Positions 5,466 to 8,651 of a stretch of DNA of 8,651 bases are shown here, piece by piece (positions within the stretch are counted from its first letter, which is position 1; each line of letters begins with the position of its first letter). A program made the position numbers and the translations under genes. The stretch is from Candidatus Aerophobota bacterium (GTDB lineage: Bacteria > Aerophobota > Aerophobia > Aerophobales > AE-B3A): NCBI GenBank assembly GCA_030610725.1, contig JAUWRE010000032.1:1-8651 (forward strand). The letters run 5' to 3'. The notes beneath the pieces are model-generated. The model searched no databases. It was not told the origin of the DNA and worked only from the letters and a program-made list of their open reading frames with translations.

Positions 5466-8231
5466 TTATTCTTCTAGCTCCTTTAATCTCTTTTTTGCCT
5501 CATTTATCCACTTTTCGGCAAGGGATTCTTCCGCAAGAACCTTTTCATATTCCTTTCTCGCTTCTTCTCTTTGACCTTTAGCAAAATAAGATAACCCTAT
5601 CTGTAAGCGAGCCTTGATTCTCCACTCCTTATATTGAGGATAGACAAGAGGCACTCTCAGGTACTCCACTAATGCCTTGTCATAATCTTTTTCGTTAAAC
5701 CAGCAATTTCCTATACCGAACTGGGCTTCCACAGCTAGAGCGTCCTTTTCACTATTTTGCACCACCCAGGAGTAGTGCTCGCGTGCCTGAAAAAACTTAT
5801 CCCTAATGAAGAGAGAGTTAGCCAGTTTTAAGTGGGCCTCGGCAATTAGACTACTAGCACGGAAACTGCTAATGAATTCCTGCAGAGCTTTTCCTACCTC
5901 TTCCCAGTTCTGGAGATTTTCCCAACAAAGAGCAGTCTGATAAAGTGAGTATTCCAGAATATCTTTCTCCTTGGCCAGGGTAAGGGCTTTGTCGTAGGAT
6001 TCAATTGCCTCCTTGAATTTCCTCTGTTTAAAGAGAGATTCTCCCCATCTATAATATACCTCCCCCCTTAAAGGATCATCGCTGCGGGAAAACTGTATAA
6101 ATTTAGAATAGGCTGCTCCCGCTTGAAGAAAATTATCCAATTTATGAAAAGACCAGCCCTGCCAGTAATAGGCATCAAGTAAATAGGAACTGCGGGGAAA
6201 GTTGCTAATCAAATTTTCTAATTCAAGCGCAGCCTGAGTATAATCCTCTTTCTTTATAAAGTAACTGGCTATTTTCCATTGAGCAAAATCCGCTCTTTCA
6301 AAACCAGCAAAGTCCCTGACTATTGTTCGGAAAACAGAAAAAGACTCATCATCATCTCCCAGTTGTTCATAGCATTCCCCCATTCTAAGTAGAGCCGCCG
6401 GAATAAGGTTACTGCCTGGATATTTCTCTGCCAAAGCTTCAAAAGTTCTTAGAGCCTCTTCATATTTTTCCTGGTTGTACTGGCAATTCCCTAAAAGAGA
6501 GTAAGCGCTAATAATCAACTCTCTTTCCTGAGGGTAATTTAAAATTACCTTCTGAGAAGCAAGCTCTCCCTCTGCAAATTTCTCCTGATGGAAATAAGTC
6601 CAACTTATGGCATATTGCGCATAAGCAGCCATAGGGTCATTCGCATAGAGGCTGAGAAACTTTTCATAACCCATCCTTGCTTCGGTGTATTTCCCTAATT
6701 TAAAGTAAGAGCCGGCTATTTGATATAGAGAGGTAGGAACAAGACGGGAAGAAGGAAAACTCTCCTCTATTTTCGAATAGGTCTTAATCGCCTCTTCAAA
6801 ATCTTTTAAATTAAAGAGAGAATTTCCTGCCCCCAAGAGAGAGTCATCTATCCATTTACTTTCCGGATAACTCCGAATTACTTTGTTAAACGCCTCATTT
6901 GCCTCTGTGAATCTTTTTTGCTCAAAGTAACACCAACCAATCTCGTATTGAGCATGAGATGCCTGGGAAGTCTGAGGGTAATTGGCGATTACTGCCTGAA
7001 AATTCCCCCGTGCTTCTTCATACCGGGAAAGATCAAGATAGCACTCTCCCAGTTGAAAAGTAGTATCAAGGATATATTGTGAGAAGGGAAATTTAGTGAG
7101 CAATTCATTATAATAATCTGCCGCGGACCCAAATTTCTCCTCGCTAAGATAGGTATAGGCAACTCCATACAAGCAATCCACAATAAATTCGCTCTGAGGA
7201 TACTCATTTACTACTACAAGATAGCTCTCCCTGGCTTGAGAAAATTTGTTTTGAGAGTACAGACTATCTCCCAAACGGATCTGAAACTCAGCAAGGTGGG
7301 ATGATTGAGGGAAAGACTTGATGAGGTCTTGGAAAACCTTTGCTGCTTCCTGATAGTTCTCCTCTTTAAAATAAGTGTAGGCAATCCCGCTCTGTGAAGC
7401 TTCCCAGTCTGATTCCTCATCAGGATCGGCTAGAGCCTTGCTGTAAGCATTCCTGGCTTCCTGGTACTTGCCTATAGAATAAAGAGACTCACCCTGTCGG
7501 AAATTGGCTCCTACCTTGCCAAAATCATCAGCTGCTTCTCGGTATCTACCTTTCTCGAAATAGGAAAATCCTCGTGCCAGCAGTGCTTCAGATAGATGCT
7601 CTGAAAGAGGATAGTTAGAAATAAAATTAGAGTATTCTCTTATCGCCTCACCATATTCTCTTTCCCAATAAAGGATTGTGGCTATATCATACTGGACTTC
7701 AGAGATTTTCTGGAAATTGGGGAACTCAACCCTTAATTTCTTCAGGGCCTGCAGAGCTTCTGGGTACTTCTTTAATTCCAATAGGGTATATCCCAGTGAA
7801 TATAGAGAAGAAGAAAGAAATTCACTCTGAGGATAGTCCTTAATTAATCTCTCATAAGAAGAAGCAGCTTTCTCATAATTACCTAGATTATAATAGCATT
7901 CTCCTGATTGATAAAGACTATCGCCAATTAACTGGCTATTAGGATATTCATCCAGTAGCAGCTGAAAAGCAGAGGCAGCTTTTTCATATTCTTTCTGGTA
8001 GTAAAGACCTGTCCCTATGAAGTATTGAGCCTTGTCACAATTCTTATTTTCCGGGAAGTCCTCAATGAATTTCTGGAATTGAAATACAGCCAAACTATAT
8101 TTTCCCTCTTCAAACAGCCCTTGAGCAAAAATAAATTCCTTATAGGCATCTCTCTCAGCTCCCTGGGCCGAAAAGAGAAAGACAAAACTGAGAAAAATTA
8201 ATCCTATTCCTGCCGCCCATTTTCTCCTCAT
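5466..8231 (-). CDS. Exported TPR-repeat scaffold protein (about 24 repeats)
   Basis: A 921-residue protein with a signal peptide (MRRKWAAGIGLIFLSFVFLF, then SAQGA; cleavage near 24-25) and no lipobox, so probably periplasmic. The rest is nearly all tetratricopeptide repeats: I count about 24 copies of a roughly 37-residue unit of the form [KGE]-[YF]-x-x-A...F..[LIV]I..[YF]P, for example KEYEKAASAF, GKYTEARMGYEKF and EKYEEALRTFEAL. The repeats are closest in style to the CpoB/YbgF and BamD-type TPRs, which act in envelope assembly, but those proteins are far shorter. Seven repeats carry Cys at the same position, just before the conserved aromatic (GECYY, GWCYF, GNCWF and similar). The protein ends in a charged helix (EAKKRLKELEE). 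It is first gene of a likely operon with the barrel protein, where it may act as a docking scaffold; that role is inferred. The start is supported by AGGAGG at 8239-8244, 7 nt from the ATG. Confidence 0.9.
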   Translation of the reverse strand: MRRKWAAGIGLIFLSFVFLFSAQGAERDAYKEFIFAQGLFEEGKYSLAVFQFQKFIEDFPENKNCDKAQYFIGTGLYYQKEYEKAASAFQLLLDEYPNSQLIGDSLYQSGECYYNLGNYEKAASSYERLIKDYPQSEFLSSSLYSLGYTLLELKKYPEALQALKKLRVEFPNFQKISEVQYDIATILYWEREYGEAIREYSNFISNYPLSEHLSEALLARGFSYFEKGRYREAADDFGKVGANFRQGESLYSIGKYQEARNAYSKALADPDEESDWEASQSGIAYTYFKEENYQEAAKVFQDLIKSFPQSSHLAEFQIRLGDSLYSQNKFSQARESYLVVVNEYPQSEFIVDCLYGVAYTYLSEEKFGSAADYYNELLTKFPFSQYILDTTFQLGECYLDLSRYEEARGNFQAVIANYPQTSQASHAQYEIGWCYFEQKRFTEANEAFNKVIRSYPESKWIDDSLLGAGNSLFNLKDFEEAIKTYSKIEESFPSSRLVPTSLYQIAGSYFKLGKYTEARMGYEKFLSLYANDPMAAYAQYAISWTYFHQEKFAEGELASQKVILNYPQERELIISAYSLLGNCQYNQEKYEEALRTFEALAEKYPGSNLIPAALLRMGECYEQLGDDDESFSVFRTIVRDFAGFERADFAQWKIASYFIKKEDYTQAALELENLISNFPRSSYLLDAYYWQGWSFHKLDNFLQAGAAYSKFIQFSRSDDPLRGEVYYRWGESLFKQRKFKEAIESYDKALTLAKEKDILEYSLYQTALCWENLQNWEEVGKALQEFISSFRASSLIAEAHLKLANSLFIRDKFFQAREHYSWVVQNSEKDALAVEAQFGIGNCWFNEKDYDKALVEYLRVPLVYPQYKEWRIKARLQIGLSYFAKGQREEARKEYEKVLAEESLAEKWINEAKKRLKELEE

Positions 8232-8262
8232 ATTCTATCCTCCTTATCAAAAGATATAATCT

Positions 8263-8291
8263 ATTGTACAAAAGAGAACTTTTTTTGTCAA
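8263..8291 (-). promoter_or_regulatory. Strong promoter of the TPR/outer-membrane operon
   Basis: On the minus strand a perfect TTGACA (8291-8286) is followed after exactly 17 nt by TACAAT (8268-8263, 5 of 6). Transcription should start near 8256, giving a leader of about 25 nt with the AGGAGG ribosome site. This is the best promoter match in the window. Confidence 0.75.
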
Positions 8292-8330
8292 ACGACACGT
8301 CAGAGAGCTCTAAAATGTCACCGCGTCAAA

Positions 8331-8358
8331 TTGACAAGGAGGGATTATCTTATAAGAT
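8331..8358 (+). promoter_or_regulatory. Possible promoter toward dnaE
   Basis: A perfect TTGACA at 8331-8336 is followed after 16 nt by TAAGAT (8353-8358, 4 of 6). It points toward dnaE, with a leader of about 145 nt. The -10 is weak. It forms a divergent pair with the operon promoter; the space between the two -35 boxes contains the palindrome AGAGCTCT at 8304-8311 and several TGTC/GACA half-sites. Confidence 0.4.
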
Positions 8359-8427
8359 GGTATTGATGATTTTTGGTAGTTATAAAGCACTTTAAAGCTG
8401 TATCCCCTTGCTCGTGACTTGCAAGTA

Positions 8428-8452
8428 GTTAATTGGTGAGTGGTCAATTAAC
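8428..8452. repeat. Small inverted repeat in the dnaE leader
   Basis: GTTAATTG (8428-8435) pairs with CAATTAAC (8445-8452) across a 9-nt loop. A competing pairing, ATTGGT (8432-8437) with ACCAAT (8451-8456), is also possible. The stem is AT-rich and not followed by a T run, so it is not a typical terminator. It could be an operator or a chance structure. Confidence 0.35.
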
Positions 8453-8462
8453 CAATGTGGAA

Positions 8463-8504
8463 AAAGTAGCCGCCCTTTTGGAAACACGATATACGATATA
8501 CGGA
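8463..8504. repeat. Degenerate hairpin half-copy followed by heptad repeats
   Basis: AAAGTAGCC at 8463-8471 followed by GCCCTTTT (8472-8479) resembles the right arm of the 1550-1626 hairpin (AAAGTAGCC, then TGTCCCCTTTT) with three bases lost. It is followed closely by three 7-base units, ACACGAT, ATACGAT and ATACGGA (8484-8504). Both repeat types thus lie side by side here, as they do at 1521-1626. The array ends 6 nt before the dnaE start codon. Confidence 0.5.
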
Positions 8505-8510
8505 TTTAAA

Positions 8511-8651
8511 ATGACTAATTTTGTTCATCTTCATACCCACAGTGATTATAGCCTTCTGGATGGAGCCTGCTCCATCTCCCAATTAATCAATCAGGCCTAT
8601 AAGCTTGATATGCCTGCTCTGGCTCTTACTGACCATGGCAACTTATTTGGA
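8511..8651 (+). CDS. dnaE: DNA polymerase III alpha subunit, N-terminal fragment (cut by window edge)
   Basis: The first 47 codons of the replicative DNA polymerase catalytic subunit, starting with the PHP domain. The opening [16 protein letters not shown] (4-19) and [12 protein letters not shown] (36-47) are diagnostic of DnaE. His8 and His10 of the HxH motif and Asp41-His42 are present, so the PHP metal site looks intact so far; in E. coli DnaE the corresponding positions are partly lost. The ATG fits the family's usual N-terminus, but the ribosome site is weak: only GGA at 8502-8504, lying within the last heptad unit. It is divergent from the TPR operon. The rest of the gene (usually over 1000 residues) lies beyond the window. 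Confidence 0.93.
   Translation, partial: MTNFVHLHTHSDYSLLDGACSISQLINQAYKLDMPALALTDHGNLFG

Overview
The window looks like chromosome from an uncultured, AT-rich, Gram-negative-type (diderm) bacterium. Three neighbouring genes encode exported proteins, one of which is predicted to be an outer-membrane beta-barrel. Promoters read as sigma70-like and ribosome sites as strong AGGAGG types. The dispersed short repeats and the gene content suggest a poorly cultured anaerobic lineage of the Omnitrophota/Aerophobota kind, but that assignment is a guess from general resemblance.

Layout, left to right. (1) 1-448: no credible gene. It holds a degenerate 7-bp-periodic repeat, a promoter-like site and a 106-bp inverted-repeat element, then a leader ending in a strong Shine-Dalgarno site. 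(2) 449-1420, plus: PfkB-family carbohydrate kinase. (3) 1421-1625: more 7-bp repeats, then a perfect 25-bp hairpin that can terminate both convergent genes. (4) 1626-2666, minus: zinc-dependent medium-chain sugar/polyol-type dehydrogenase. (5) 2667-2883: divergent promoters. (6) 2884-3603, plus: exported DUF3108-like protein. (7) 3597-5444, minus: TonB-receptor-like outer-membrane barrel with a duplicated N-terminal module. (8) 5466-8231, minus: exported protein made almost entirely of about 24 tetratricopeptide (TPR) repeats. (9) 8232-8510: divergent promoter region and repeat remnants. (10) 8511-8651, plus: first 47 codons of DNA polymerase III alpha subunit (dnaE), cut by the window edge.

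How the genes may work together. The TPR gene and the barrel gene lie 21 nt apart on the same strand, with one good promoter before the TPR gene, so they are probably one operon. The likely picture is a periplasmic TPR scaffold paired with an outer-membrane barrel. The DUF3108 gene converges on the barrel gene with a 7-bp overlap and also encodes an envelope protein. The kinase and dehydrogenase fit sugar or polyol catabolism, but they are convergent rather than co-transcribed and their substrates cannot be read from sequence.

The least explained material is the TPR/barrel pair, with its duplicated LSFMPIRGEKS module and no visible plug domain, and the family of heptad-periodic repeats found in three of the intergenic regions. 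No complete mobile element, CRISPR array, tRNA or rRNA was seen.
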